Shown in pieces: positions 35,217 to 44,849 of a stretch of DNA of 64,000 nucleotides. Under the pieces are notes generated by a model. That model did no database searches. It saw nothing but the letters and a program-made list of their open reading frames with translations, and was not told the origin of the DNA. This DNA is from an uncultured Prevotellaceae bacterium (GTDB lineage: Bacteria; Bacteroidota; Bacteroidia; Bacteroidales; Bacteroidaceae), in the NCBI GenBank assembly GCA_902774815.1, contig CACYJV010000018.1, positions 1-64,000 of the forward strand, read 5' to 3'. Every line of letters starts with the position of its first letter. The first letter of the stretch is position 1. The translations under genes and the position numbers were made by a program.

Positions 35217-35600
35217 CTATTTAACAGCCACCTTGCGTCCATTGATGATATAGATGCCCTTTGGCAGCTGGGCATTGCGATAGGCATCGGCTACCTTGCG
35301 TCCTTGCAGGTCGTAGACAGCCGTGTTCTGAACCTTATCGGCTGCAGTCTCCACTACCTCGATGCCGGTGGGCTCGGCGCTGAAGTACATCTTGCCAAGG
35401 TCGGAAAGAGCAAATGTCGTCGATGTGCCGTTCTGCGTGACGACCATATTGCTGCCTGAGAAGGTGATTTTCACTCCCAATGCCGTGAACGACTGCTCGA
35501 CACCGTCGCTCTTCTGTACGGTCAGATAGTCGTAGTCGCCAGCGCTTGCACTGAGTGCGAGTGTGGCCAGTAATGTGATGATGAGGGTAAATCTTTTCAT
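35217..35600 (-). CDS. Small exported protein with T9SS-like tail
   Basis: This 127-residue protein starts at the ATG at 35600 (MKRFTLIITLLATLALSASA); an upstream start at 35684 would cross the promoter. It has the short strand pattern LTVQKSDGVEQSFTALGV...LSDLGKMYFS, akin to the gene at 12567. It ends in the clearest sorting-type tail of the window (VYDLQGRKVADAYRN...GIYIINGRKVAVK). It leads the operon with the carbohydrate-binding protein. The function is unknown. Confidence 0.85.
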   Translation of the reverse strand: MKRFTLIITLLATLALSASAGDYDYLTVQKSDGVEQSFTALGVKITFSGSNMVVTQNGTSTTFALSDLGKMYFSAEPTGIEVVETAADKVQNTAVYDLQGRKVADAYRNAQLPKGIYIINGRKVAVK

Positions 35601-35653
35601 TTCTATTCTGTTATGATATGGTCTGTTAAACCAGGGATGGATACAATACGGCG

Positions 35654-35685
35654 CAAAAGTAACTCTTTTTTTTATTATTGGCAAG
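35654..35685 (-). promoter_or_regulatory. Promoter of the 127-residue gene operon
   Basis: TACTTTTG (35654-35661) is preceded by CTTG (one mismatch to TTTG) at a 20-nt spacer. The leader would be about 47 nt. Confidence 0.6.
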
Positions 35686-35727
35686 AAAAATCAGTGAAAA
35701 GTGGTGTTTTGTAAACAAAATGTAACA

Positions 35728-35755
35728 AAAGAAGCGGGCTTATTCCCGCTTCTTT
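35728..35755. terminator. Terminator at the end of the SusC/D locus
   Basis: AAAGAAGCGGG and CCCGCTTCTTT pair around CTTATT, with A- and T-rich edges, so it could work on both strands. On the minus strand it follows the locus that ends at 35888. Confidence 0.7.
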
Positions 35756-35756
35756 G

Positions 35757-35884
35757 ATAGTTGATAGTTTAGAGTTGAGAGTTTATAGTTGATAGTTTGG
35801 GGTTTAGTGTCAGTGTTTAGTGAAGACTCAAAACGTTCAACTAAAGAACTGACTCTTAACTCTCAACTATCAACTCTCAACTAA
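35757..35884. repeat. AGTTGATA/AGTTGAGA heptamer repeats in inverted halves
   Basis: A left half (AGTTTAGAGTTGAGAG...) and a right half (AACTCTCAACTATCAACTC...) are complementary over about 25 nt. This fills the gap between the terminator and the DUF4302-type gene; no gene is present. Confidence 0.65.
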
Positions 35885-35887
35885 ATC

Positions 35888-37243
35888 CTACTCCCAAATG
35901 CTGTAGTGATAGTAGCGATGGTTGGTGGGGAAGTAGAACCAGTTGTCGGGATTGGCGGCATCGGTGAGCTGGAACTCGCCCGGCGACATCTTCGAACCTG
36001 TGCGGGCAGAGATGCGCCATGTGCGCCACTCGTCCTTCGATGCGAAAGCATCGACGAAGTACTTGAAACCGGCATCGTAGAGGTTGACACCCAGTCCATG
36101 ATTCTCCTTGCCTGTCCAACGTACGGCAATCTCGTCATTGCTGATTTTCTTCATCTCCATGGGATAGTGAATCTCGCCCGATCCGTACCACATGTTAAAG
36201 ATAAGTTCGAGACCGCCAAATCCATCGGTTGAAAGACATACATAGGCAAGGTTGTCGGGATTGTACTTACCACTCTTGCGCAAAGCATCGCGAGCCTTGT
36301 CCCACTCGCCCTGCAACCATGGGCTCAGACTGCTGTAACCCCAGAAGCGGCTGTCATATTCCTCGTCGAAAAGCCAGTAGTTGGCGAAGGGTTTCGGGAT
36401 GATGCTGGCCTGGCCGTGGATGTCGACATAGCCATCCTTCTCGGGCGTTATCTTCATCTCCTTGATGATGTGGCCCTTGTACTCAATGGGCTCGAGGAAG
36501 TAGAGACCGCCAACGAGGTTACCATAGCTATAGAGATGGCCGTCGATACGTGGGTCGTCGCCTTCCATCCAGATGGAGAGGTTCTGGTAAGTGCCGAGGA
36601 AGCGTGCGGGCAGCGTGTCGCCTTCACACACGAACGAGCAGTTGTAGGGCGAGTAGAACGACAGGATGGAGTCGCAGGCAGCCTGATAGGCAGGTGCCGA
36701 GACAGGCAGCTTGATCATGGCGAAGGGCAGCTGCTTGGTCTTTCCGCGACCGAAAATGGTGTCCTCGTTTTCGGAGTAGCGGTCGAGGCAGAACTCGAAG
36801 TCGCCCTGCAACTCCTGTGCAAAGTACTGCGACTGGTCGGCATAGTAGTGGAAGAAGCCGTTGTAGGTGTCGAAGGAGAGCACGATGCCATTGTCCATCT
36901 TGAACGAATACATCGAGACGAGGCTGTCCTTGTCGGCCACACCTGGCAGACGAACGGTAGATGTTGACTTATAGAACGTGCTGTTCACCTGGTCGAACTT
37001 CACGGCATAGGTGGCTACCGAGGGATGGCGTCCAGACGTGGGGTTCATGGTGTAGAGAGCCCAACCATACTCGTTGTTGTTGAAGACGCGACGATAGTCG
37101 GCCATCCAGGCATCGGAACGGTTGGCAGCATCCATCTCGAAGAGGTCGTCCTCCTTCATCTGGCAACCTGTGAGCGTTGCAGCAATGAAACTGCAGCTCA
37201 CTGAGAAGATCAAAAGGGATAGTTTGAAATATTTGGTAATCAT
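35888..37243 (-). CDS. DUF4302-type lipoprotein of the SusC/D locus
   Basis: This is a 451-residue predicted lipoprotein from the ATG at 37243; the codon three positions upstream is TTG. The lipobox is TLTGC (C27). The body (AYQAACDSILSFYSPYNCSF, YWLFDEEYDSRFWGYSSL, LELIFNMWYGSGEIHYPMEM) fits the DUF4302 family that accompanies SusC/SusD and zinc-metallohydrolase lipoproteins. It is the last gene of the locus, 34 bp after the metallohydrolase. It presumably sits on the cell surface and helps capture or process the imported substrate. Confidence 0.82.
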   Translation of the reverse strand: MITKYFKLSLLIFSVSCSFIAATLTGCQMKEDDLFEMDAANRSDAWMADYRRVFNNNEYGWALYTMNPTSGRHPSVATYAVKFDQVNSTFYKSTSTVRLPGVADKDSLVSMYSFKMDNGIVLSFDTYNGFFHYYADQSQYFAQELQGDFEFCLDRYSENEDTIFGRGKTKQLPFAMIKLPVSAPAYQAACDSILSFYSPYNCSFVCEGDTLPARFLGTYQNLSIWMEGDDPRIDGHLYSYGNLVGGLYFLEPIEYKGHIIKEMKITPEKDGYVDIHGQASIIPKPFANYWLFDEEYDSRFWGYSSLSPWLQGEWDKARDALRKSGKYNPDNLAYVCLSTDGFGGLELIFNMWYGSGEIHYPMEMKKISNDEIAVRWTGKENHGLGVNLYDAGFKYFVDAFASKDEWRTWRISARTGSKMSPGEFQLTDAANPDNWFYFPTNHRYYHYSIWE

Positions 37244-37277
37244 AATTCTCAATTATTAATTGTTAATTATCAATTGA
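37244..37277. repeat. AATTGTTAATTATCAATTG boxes before an ATG
   Basis: This whole 34-bp gap between two genes of the SusC/D locus is made of AATTGATA/AATTGTTA-type boxes ending next to the ATG. A similar gap is at 40020-40055, and similar boxes precede dnaG (62160-62190). Confidence 0.65.
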
Positions 37278-38231
37278 TTAAAGGCTGATGTCGTCGAAGT
37301 TCTGGTCGCGGAGGTTGGCTTCGCGCTTCTGAACGGCAGCGCGCAGGGCATCGACATCGAGTTTCCAGTTGTCCTGGAAGTAATCCTTCACGATGCGCAA
37401 CTTCTGGTTGATCTTGTTGCGGCCGTCGGTGCCAGCCTTGAGGATGATATTGTTGAATTCCTCGTCGGTGCTGGTGACGTAAGTCGAGAAGGTCTCAGCG
37501 AAGTCCTCATCGGCTGAGTAGGCGGCATAGGCCGTGATGAAACCACGCTGGAAGATCTGCGGGTCCTCAGGACTTGAGAACACTGAGGTGTAAGAACCTC
37601 CGAGATAGTCGGAACCGGTGATTTGGTTGAACTCGTTGGTGTAAGGCACACGCTGGTGGAACACATGACCATACTCGTGGATGATGGTATGGAAATAGGT
37701 GGCGTTGAGCTCTTCGCGATCGCGAATGACACTGTCGTTCTTGATGAGCTGCCAGTTGGAGTCGTACTGCACGATGTTGTCGCCCAGATGGTTGACGTAC
37801 CAGAGGTTGATCTTATAGCCACCCTCAGAGGAACCGAGTGTGTAGCTGCCGTTGCCGTTCCAGCCGGGATTACCTACGAGCTGCACGACCTTCGGGAAAC
37901 TGGCACGTATGAACTCGGGTCCGCCAGTGACCTCGTCGAAGGAGTCGAAGCAGATGTACTTCAGGATGCGGGCCATGCGCACGGCGTGCTCATACTTTGC
38001 CGGCACGAGAATGTAGTTCATGTCGATCTCGTTGTCCTCCCAGCGATAGCGCAACTCAATGTTGTAGCGCTGAACATAGTTCTTCTCGAGCCAACGGTCG
38101 AGGTCATTCTGCGGTGTCTGCGAGTCGACGATGACGCTGATATTCTTGTCGACATCGTCTTCGGAGCAGGCTGTGAAACCGCAACAGAGGGCGAGTGCGA
38201 AGAGTGCACTGTATATATATCTTGCTTTCAT
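37278..38231 (-). CDS. Substrate-import-associated zinc metallohydrolase lipoprotein
   Basis: This is a 317-residue predicted lipoprotein with lipobox FTAC (C22). The zinc motif HEYGH is at 185-189 in HTIIHEYGHVFHQ, with a downstream DEDFAETFSTYV segment giving a likely third ligand. This is the HExxH lipoprotein family found specifically beside SusC/SusD pairs. It lies 24 bp after susD. It probably cleaves or holds the substrate at the cell surface; whether the substrate is peptide or glycan cannot be told. Confidence 0.9.
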   Translation of the reverse strand: MKARYIYSALFALALCCGFTACSEDDVDKNISVIVDSQTPQNDLDRWLEKNYVQRYNIELRYRWEDNEIDMNYILVPAKYEHAVRMARILKYICFDSFDEVTGGPEFIRASFPKVVQLVGNPGWNGNGSYTLGSSEGGYKINLWYVNHLGDNIVQYDSNWQLIKNDSVIRDREELNATYFHTIIHEYGHVFHQRVPYTNEFNQITGSDYLGGSYTSVFSSPEDPQIFQRGFITAYAAYSADEDFAETFSTYVTSTDEEFNNIILKAGTDGRNKINQKLRIVKDYFQDNWKLDVDALRAAVQKREANLRDQNFDDISL

Positions 38232-38255
38232 GTTGTACGATATATTTAGGATTGA

Positions 38256-40019
38256 TTACTTCTTGTTCTTGAATTCAATCATGTCGCCACGACGGCTCCA
38301 GTTCTGATACTCAGAGGTGGAAACGTCTGTAGCAGGACGCGGATTGGCCTGAAGACCTGCGCCACGCACCTCGAACGGCAGCTGGATGGCTTGGCGAGGA
38401 TCGCGATACTCAAGGGTGTCGGTAACAGTGAGCAGGTTGAGTTCGGCAAGAATCTCACGGCGATAGATGGTGATGCCGTAACGCTTGATGTCGAACCAGC
38501 GCATGCCCTCGTGGAGGAACTCCAGACGACGGATGAGCAACAGCGTCTGCAGCAGACACTCCTGGTCGCTGCCTTCCTGCAGGTTGATCCACTCAGGATG
38601 CAGATGCTTGCGGGGGAGTGGGCGGTCAGGTGTGTAGTAGTCGTACTTGTGATGCCACTTGTGGATGCTCTCCATCGTAAGTGTACGGGGCACTTCCTCC
38701 GTAGAGTAGTCAACGATGTAGTTCCAGTTCTCGTCGAAGTGATAGCCAGACTCATACGTCACACTATCAGATACGAAGGAGTGGGTCCAGACATTCATGT
38801 CGGCCAATGCCTTGTCGTTCTGTCCGAGCAGAATGTAAGCCTCAGCACGGTTCAACAGAGCCTCCTCAGACTTCAGGGCAACGACAACGGTGCGATAGTA
38901 GCCCGTGTGGTTGTTTGGATTCAGCTCTTCGAAGTAGTAAGGAGTCTTCGGCAGCAGGAACTTGTCGTAGGCCTGGCTGTAGAACCAGTAGAAGCGGAAT
39001 ATCTGCTGCGACTGCGATGCACCATCTGTGCTGGGAGCCCAAGGCGTGGCGAAGAAGAGTTCGGCCTGACCAATGTAGTGATTGGTGTTGAAACGACCGC
39101 CTGTTGAGTAGCCTTGGAAGTAGAAAGCATCGTTAGAGATGACGGGCAACAGCAGGAAGTTGGCCTGCTCCTCGTCAGAGGTGTACTGCATGGAGCGCGG
39201 CTGCATGTTGTCGGTAGGCATCGACTGCATGGCGTCGTAGTTGCGCATCAGTGCCTCGGGGTTGTCGCCCAGTGCCTTCGTGGCATATTCCACCACCTTC
39301 TCCGGCTGCTGGTAGAACAGGTAGAAGCGCGAGGCGAAGGTGTAGGCAGCCTTCGAGTTGAAGTGGTAGCGCGGGTTGGTATAGACAGCGTCGCTCATGA
39401 GCGAGAGACCTTCGAGCAGGTCTTTCTCGATGAGGCGATAGTCCTCGGCCACTGAAGGACGCTCGTAGTGAGGCTTCAGCGTCGACTCGGGTTCGGTGAT
39501 GTAAGGGATACCGAGGTCGGTTTCGCTGTGCTGCTTCGAGTAGTTCAGCGAGAAAATATTGGTCAGGATGAAGTGCGAATAGGCACGGCAGAGGAGAGCC
39601 TCGCCGCGCAGTGCACGCAGCTCGTCGGTGTTGGCACCACCCAGCTCGTCGATGGCCTGCAGGGCGTGGTTGGCGGCTGCGATGGCCTCGTAGTGGCCTT
39701 GCCACACCATGGCAGGGCTCTCGTTGTCGCTCTCGGTGACTTCCTGCCAGCGGAAGCACTGCTCTGAGAAGCGGTCGTAGTTGCCGTTGAGGTCGCCATT
39801 AAGGTCGTCGGCATTATCAGAGGCCAACTCGGTAAGTCTGACATAGGTATCACGCGGATAGGCCGACGTGATAAGTGCTTCGACCTTCTCAACCTTGTCG
39901 ATTTCAATTCGGTCGTCGGGCAGCGCATCGAGGAAGTCGTTGCAACTGGTGAGGGTTGCTGTGATACAGCAACATAAGAGACCTGCGAGTGCTATATTCT
40001 TGATATATTTGGTAGTCAT
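38256..40019 (-). CDS. SusD/RagB-type outer-membrane lipoprotein
   Basis: This is a 587-residue surface lipoprotein from the ATG at 40019; the codon three positions upstream is TTG. The lipobox is TLTSC (C26), followed by NDFLDALPDDRIE, the usual SusD start. TPR-like helices (ALRGEALLCRAYSHFILTNIF, LNRAEAYILLGQNDKALADMN) and the C-terminal RRLEFLHEGMRWFDIKRYG motif are typical of the family. SusD lids the SusC barrel and binds the ligand. It is 36 bp after susC. Confidence 0.95.
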   Translation of the reverse strand: MTTKYIKNIALAGLLCCCITATLTSCNDFLDALPDDRIEIDKVEKVEALITSAYPRDTYVRLTELASDNADDLNGDLNGNYDRFSEQCFRWQEVTESDNESPAMVWQGHYEAIAAANHALQAIDELGGANTDELRALRGEALLCRAYSHFILTNIFSLNYSKQHSETDLGIPYITEPESTLKPHYERPSVAEDYRLIEKDLLEGLSLMSDAVYTNPRYHFNSKAAYTFASRFYLFYQQPEKVVEYATKALGDNPEALMRNYDAMQSMPTDNMQPRSMQYTSDEEQANFLLLPVISNDAFYFQGYSTGGRFNTNHYIGQAELFFATPWAPSTDGASQSQQIFRFYWFYSQAYDKFLLPKTPYYFEELNPNNHTGYYRTVVVALKSEEALLNRAEAYILLGQNDKALADMNVWTHSFVSDSVTYESGYHFDENWNYIVDYSTEEVPRTLTMESIHKWHHKYDYYTPDRPLPRKHLHPEWINLQEGSDQECLLQTLLLIRRLEFLHEGMRWFDIKRYGITIYRREILAELNLLTVTDTLEYRDPRQAIQLPFEVRGAGLQANPRPATDVSTSEYQNWSRRGDMIEFKNKK

Positions 40020-40055
40020 AATTGTCAATTGTTAATTGTTAATTGTCAATTGTTT
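40020..40055. repeat. AATTGTCAATTGTTAATTG boxes between susC and susD
   Basis: The 36-bp gap is made almost wholly of AATTGTCA/AATTGTTA units and abuts the susD ATG. Confidence 0.65.
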
Positions 40056-43000
40056 TTAGAATCCTAAGCGAACTGTGAACGTGAACTGACGCGGCATCGG
40101 CGATGCCACACCACCAGTGTTAAAGAATTCGGGATCGTTGCCGTTGAGTTTCTTGTCGGCATAGATCAGGAACAGATTGGTAGCCTGGAATTTCAGGTTG
40201 ATGTTCTGCAGTCCGATGGGTGCTATCCATTCCTTCGGGAAGGTGTAGTCGAGGGAGATTTCCTTCATGCGGATGAAGTCGCCCTTAGCCACGCGTTCCG
40301 TGCAGTAGTTGTAAGCACTGTAGGCAATCGAGAGGTTGGGGTTGAGGAAGTTCTGACGTACCGACGGAATGACGGGCACAGTGGTAATATTCTCCTCGCC
40401 TGAGGCAGACCAGCGGTTGTTGAACTCGCGCGGTGTTGCCACGAGGTCGTTGTAAGTGTTGCGGAATACATTGTCGAGGCGCACCTTGTTGCCAAACGAA
40501 TAGACGATGAAGGCAGTAAGGCGGAATCCCTTGTATTTGAACACGTTCTCCAAAGAACCATAGTCTGTGGGATCGGTGGAACCTTCGTACTTCAGCCACG
40601 ACAGGTCGGCAAACTCCTGGAAATTGATGCCATCCATGGTGACTTCGCCGTTCTGCACGCGATAGGTGGGAAGACCCTCGGAGGTAAGCTTCTCGAAGGG
40701 GATGGAGAAGAGCGAACGCACGGGATAGCCCTCCAGCGCGAAACCATTGGAACGAATCAGGTCAATGACACGTGTAGTGCTCTTCAGGTTGGTCACCTTG
40801 TTGTGCTGGTGTGAATACAGGAATGTGGTGTTCCATTCGAAGTCCTTCGTCTTGATGTTCTTCGTCGAGAGCGACAGTTCGAAACCGTCCGACTTCATGT
40901 CGGCAATGTTACCGAACTTGTCAATCTGTCCACCGACACCCTCGGTCACGAGCGGGCCAATGAGGTCGTAGTTGTTACGCTTATACCAGCTCACCTCAAG
41001 GTTGATGCGATTGTTCAGGAATCCCATGTCGGCAGTGAGCGAGAGCTCGTGCTTCTTCTCATATGTCAGGTCGCTGTTACCCAGTTCGGTGATACGGATA
41101 GCCGTTTCGCGGCTGTCGACGCTTGAACGCCATGTGACATAGCTATTCATGATGGGATTCGAGTTGGAGATGCTATAAGGGCCACGGTCGGCAGTCAGCG
41201 AGTAGCTACCTTTCAGCGTGAAGTGTGAGAAGGTGGGCTTGTACTGCTCGAACCATGATTCCTCATGGGCATTCCATGCTGCTGATACGTTCCATGTAGG
41301 CAGCCAACGGCTCTTACGAGCGCGTCCCAATGTGTTGGTACCTTCGTAACGGAGGGTTCCATTGACGATGTAGCGTCCCTTATAAGAATAGGTGGCGGTA
41401 CCGAAGAAAGCAGCAGTGCGGTCGAGTGTGCGGCCGAACGTGGCAATATCGGCATTCTCACGGGCAGCTTTCTCGTAAGCCTTCGGGTCGAAGTTCACTG
41501 TGCTGGCGAAGCCATACTGGCGACCCCATACACGCTCCCATGAGTTGTCGCGCTTCGTTGAGGTGGTCTCCAGACCGCCGAAGAGGTTCATAATGTGGGT
41601 TTCGTTCCAAACCTTGTTATAGGCAGCTGTAGCACGGAAGTCCCATGACGTCATGTGGTACTGCGTGTTGTCATAGATGCCGCCATAAGGAAGGATCGAT
41701 ACGGGCACTGCGTATGGGTCGTCGGGGTCGGTCCAGAGGTAGGGGTTAGAGTTGCGTACGAGCGTATTCGGCATGGCGCGATAGGCGTTGGCCTGGTTTG
41801 AATACTCTGTAGCGTTGTGCTCAGAGGTGGAAGCGACGCGCTTCACGGCTCCGAGGACGTTCAATTCCAGTCCCTGAATGGGCTTGTAGGTAAGCATACC
41901 CTGTATCTTAAACTCGTTGGAGTTCAGATCGATGTAGTTCTCCTCCAGCTCATGGAAAATGTTAAAGGGGCTATAATTGCGAGTATAGTACTCGTTCGGG
42001 TCGAGCACACGTGAGGTATTCAAAGCATAGCTGTAGGGGTTGATGTCGAAAGCGCGGCTTACTTCACCACTGACGAGGTTCACTTCAGATGAGAGTGTGC
42101 CCGGAGCTTTCTGTGCACGGGTCGATGCGTTGGCATTGATCTGCAACTTCAGTTTCTGCGAGAAATTGAATGTAGAACTCAGGTTGGCCGTGTAACGTTT
42201 CACCTTACTCTGCTTGTACCATCCCGGATCGAACATGCCCGACACGGACACGTAGTGCTGAGCCTTCTCGGTACCCGTCGATACCGAGACAGAGTGGTTC
42301 TGCATGATGCTGTTGGAGAAGAGCAGGTCGAACCAATCGGTGTTGCGGTACTCCTGCTGGCGTAGCCATTCGTTGCGGGCAGCATCGGTGTTCAACACCT
42401 GACCCGTTGCAATCAGCGTGGCCAATTTACCATAGACACCAGAGGAGTTGGCATTTACCACGTCGGCAGGACTCATGTAGCCCTTTTTTGCCAGTTCCTG
42501 GTAGACCGACATCTGCTCCTGTGAGTTCATAATGTTAAAGTTAGCGTAGTTGGGCACTAGACGCATAGTGAACTCGCCTGTGTAGTTCACGTTGGTCTTA
42601 CCAGCCTTACCCTTCTTGGTGTTGATGACGATCACACCTGCCATGGCACGTGCACCATAGATAGAGGTGGCTGAACCGTCGCGCAGAATCTGGAATGACT
42701 CAATATCGTCGGCATTCAGTCCGGCAATGGCACTGGAGAGCAGCGTCTCAGCATTACCCGACGAGAGGTCGTCGGTGTTCACCTCGATGACGTTCTCCTG
42801 GATGACGCCATCGACAATCCACAGCGGCTGCGAGTTGCCATAGATACTCGTTGCACCGCGCACCTGGATTCGGGGAGCCGTACCGAACGTACCTGTGACA
42901 TTCTGCACGGTCACACCGGCAGCACGGCCTTCGAGCGAACGCGAAATGTCGGGCACACCGTCGAGTTTGGCTTCCTCGGCATCGATGAACGTTGTCGAAC

Positions 43001-43631
43001 CCGTAAAGAGTCGCTTGTCCATCTGGTGCATACCTGTCACCACGACGTCGCCCAGCGTGTTAGCATCGGCCTCGAGGATAATGCTCACCGGCTTCAGGCT
43101 AGCCTTGCGGCGATAGGTCTTCATGCCTATATAAGAATACTCCAGCACATCGCCTTGACGTACGCCGTCGAGCACGTAGTTACCGTTGGCATCGGTGACG
43201 GTAGCATTCTGTGTTCCAGCTACTTTCACCGTTGCACCGATGAGCGGCCCGCCCTCAGCATCGAGCAAACGGCCTGTAACGGTGTTGCCTTGGCTGTTCC
43301 AACCTCCCTGCTGTCCAGCCTCGCGATTGATTTGGATGAACTTGCCTTTGGCCGAAGCTCCATAAGGCAGACCTTTTAGCAACTGCCTGACAGCCTCGAG
43401 TGCCTCGGCATTGCGAATGTCGGCGGTAGCCTTGTGTTTGCTGAGGTCTCCGTAGTTGTAGTTGATCTTGTAATAACCCGACTGCTGCTCCACCTGCTGA
43501 AGGGCTGTGGGCAGTGGCATGTCATTACATTTCAAAGTCACTTTGTTGCCTTGCGCACTTGCTCCTGTTGCATAAAAAGCAAGCAACAGGACTAAGCAAA
43601 TCAAGGCCATGAGAGGAGTCTCTTTTTTCAT
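40056..43631 (-). CDS. SusC/RagA-type TonB-dependent receptor with STN domain
   Basis: This is a 1191-residue outer-membrane active transporter with a signal peptide (1-26). An STN signalling domain (about 30-105), a carboxypeptidase-regulatory-like domain (118-190, GRLLDAEGGPLIGATVKVAG), a TonB plug (about 215-345, with DIESFQILRDGSATSIYGAR) and a beta barrel ending in VRLGF follow. The STN domain indicates that substrate binding is reported to the FecR anti-sigma factor encoded upstream. It forms the transporter with the SusD gene that follows. Confidence 0.96.
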   Translation of the reverse strand: MKKETPLMALICLVLLLAFYATGASAQGNKVTLKCNDMPLPTALQQVEQQSGYYKINYNYGDLSKHKATADIRNAEALEAVRQLLKGLPYGASAKGKFIQINREAGQQGGWNSQGNTVTGRLLDAEGGPLIGATVKVAGTQNATVTDANGNYVLDGVRQGDVLEYSYIGMKTYRRKASLKPVSIILEADANTLGDVVVTGMHQMDKRLFTGSTTFIDAEEAKLDGVPDISRSLEGRAAGVTVQNVTGTFGTAPRIQVRGATSIYGNSQPLWIVDGVIQENVIEVNTDDLSSGNAETLLSSAIAGLNADDIESFQILRDGSATSIYGARAMAGVIVINTKKGKAGKTNVNYTGEFTMRLVPNYANFNIMNSQEQMSVYQELAKKGYMSPADVVNANSSGVYGKLATLIATGQVLNTDAARNEWLRQQEYRNTDWFDLLFSNSIMQNHSVSVSTGTEKAQHYVSVSGMFDPGWYKQSKVKRYTANLSSTFNFSQKLKLQINANASTRAQKAPGTLSSEVNLVSGEVSRAFDINPYSYALNTSRVLDPNEYYTRNYSPFNIFHELEENYIDLNSNEFKIQGMLTYKPIQGLELNVLGAVKRVASTSEHNATEYSNQANAYRAMPNTLVRNSNPYLWTDPDDPYAVPVSILPYGGIYDNTQYHMTSWDFRATAAYNKVWNETHIMNLFGGLETTSTKRDNSWERVWGRQYGFASTVNFDPKAYEKAARENADIATFGRTLDRTAAFFGTATYSYKGRYIVNGTLRYEGTNTLGRARKSRWLPTWNVSAAWNAHEESWFEQYKPTFSHFTLKGSYSLTADRGPYSISNSNPIMNSYVTWRSSVDSRETAIRITELGNSDLTYEKKHELSLTADMGFLNNRINLEVSWYKRNNYDLIGPLVTEGVGGQIDKFGNIADMKSDGFELSLSTKNIKTKDFEWNTTFLYSHQHNKVTNLKSTTRVIDLIRSNGFALEGYPVRSLFSIPFEKLTSEGLPTYRVQNGEVTMDGINFQEFADLSWLKYEGSTDPTDYGSLENVFKYKGFRLTAFIVYSFGNKVRLDNVFRNTYNDLVATPREFNNRWSASGEENITTVPVIPSVRQNFLNPNLSIAYSAYNYCTERVAKGDFIRMKEISLDYTFPKEWIAPIGLQNINLKFQATNLFLIYADKKLNGNDPEFFNTGGVASPMPRQFTFTVRLGF

Positions 43632-43743
43632 AACTATGATTTTGATTAGACATTAATTTGTTTCAGAATCTATAATAAAGACTAAAAAACAATAAAATCG
43701 GTACTAAAAAACGTAGAAAAATGACGAAATAGACGAAAAAAAA

Positions 43744-44811
43744 CTATTTAACGACGATTTCGTTACTTCCAAGCTGGATGTCTACGCCGTCCATTTCGGT
43801 CAGACTGTTGATGATTTGGGGCAGGCTCTGCTTGCGTTCAGCCACGAAATGCAGGCGCAAGTCCATGTCGGCTGGGTTCTCGAAGACCACGGTCTTGTTG
43901 TACCAACGGCCCAGTTCGACCATGATATCGCGCATAGTCACATCGTGGAAGTAGAAGTAGCCCTCCTTATGCTGCGTGTAGGCATAGGTGTCGACAGCCG
44001 CAACGTCCATGCGTTTTCCCTTCATGTAGGTCGCGATGTGACCAGGAGTGAGCACAAGTTGCTGATCTCCCTTTGCGTTTTTCAGCGCAACGCTGCCTTC
44101 GACGAGAGCCACACTGGCGTTGTTGGCCGAGTAGGCACGCACGTTGAATGCAGTCCCGAGCACGGTGGTGGTGAAGAATTCGGTCTCAACGACAAACGGA
44201 TGCTTACGGTCCTTGGCCACCTCGAAGTAAGCTTCGCCCGTTAGTCTGACGGTTCGACGAGCCCCGGAGAAGTGTTCAGGGAACTCCAACTTGCTGTCGG
44301 CATTCATCCAGACGGTCGTTCCGTCGCTCAGTGTCAGGTGACAGTCCTTGCCACGTGGCGTGGTCATAAGGATGATTGAAGGCATCTCTTTCTCGGAGAC
44401 GGATGTCTTTGAGGACTGGAATGAGACGTTCTTGCCATCGAGCACCTGCTTGTGCCCGTCATGGCTTGTCATGGTGACGTCGGTGACGTCGGTGGTTTTA
44501 GCCAGAATGGTGATTCCGGGCTTTGTGTTTTTCTCAGTATGTTTTGGCAATATCCATATCAGTAGAATCGCGCATGCGGCAGCAATGGCAAGAACCGCAT
44601 TGATGTAGCGCGATGGGATGGTGCGTCGGTTTGACGGATGACTCCCCTCTGCTTGGCTTTCGACGACCTTCTTGAAGTCAGTCCATGCCGCATCCACGTC
44701 GGGTGCTTTTGTCATCCGGCGTGCAACAGCGCTGCTGATGTCTCTTTGTTCTTGGTCGTTGGGCAGTAGCAGGTTTGTGTTTCGGGCTTCTATGTCAATA
44801 TTATCCGTCAT
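43744..44811 (-). CDS. FecR-type anti-sigma factor
   Basis: This 355-residue inner-membrane regulator has a cytoplasmic N-terminus (1-68) for sigma binding and one membrane helix (about 70-88). A FecR domain follows (about 150-250, LSDGTTVWMNADSKLEFPEHF...RTVRLTGEAYFEVAKD), then a C-terminal DUF4974-type domain that contacts the STN domain of SusC. It sits 38 bp after the sigma gene and 112 bp before susC. Confidence 0.95.
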   Translation of the reverse strand: MTDNIDIEARNTNLLLPNDQEQRDISSAVARRMTKAPDVDAAWTDFKKVVESQAEGSHPSNRRTIPSRYINAVLAIAAACAILLIWILPKHTEKNTKPGITILAKTTDVTDVTMTSHDGHKQVLDGKNVSFQSSKTSVSEKEMPSIILMTTPRGKDCHLTLSDGTTVWMNADSKLEFPEHFSGARRTVRLTGEAYFEVAKDRKHPFVVETEFFTTTVLGTAFNVRAYSANNASVALVEGSVALKNAKGDQQLVLTPGHIATYMKGKRMDVAAVDTYAYTQHKEGYFYFHDVTMRDIMVELGRWYNKTVVFENPADMDLRLHFVAERKQSLPQIINSLTEMDGVDIQLGSNEIVVK

Positions 44812-44849
44812 GGTTTCGTATTAAAGACGTAAAAAATTGCAAATGGGTA

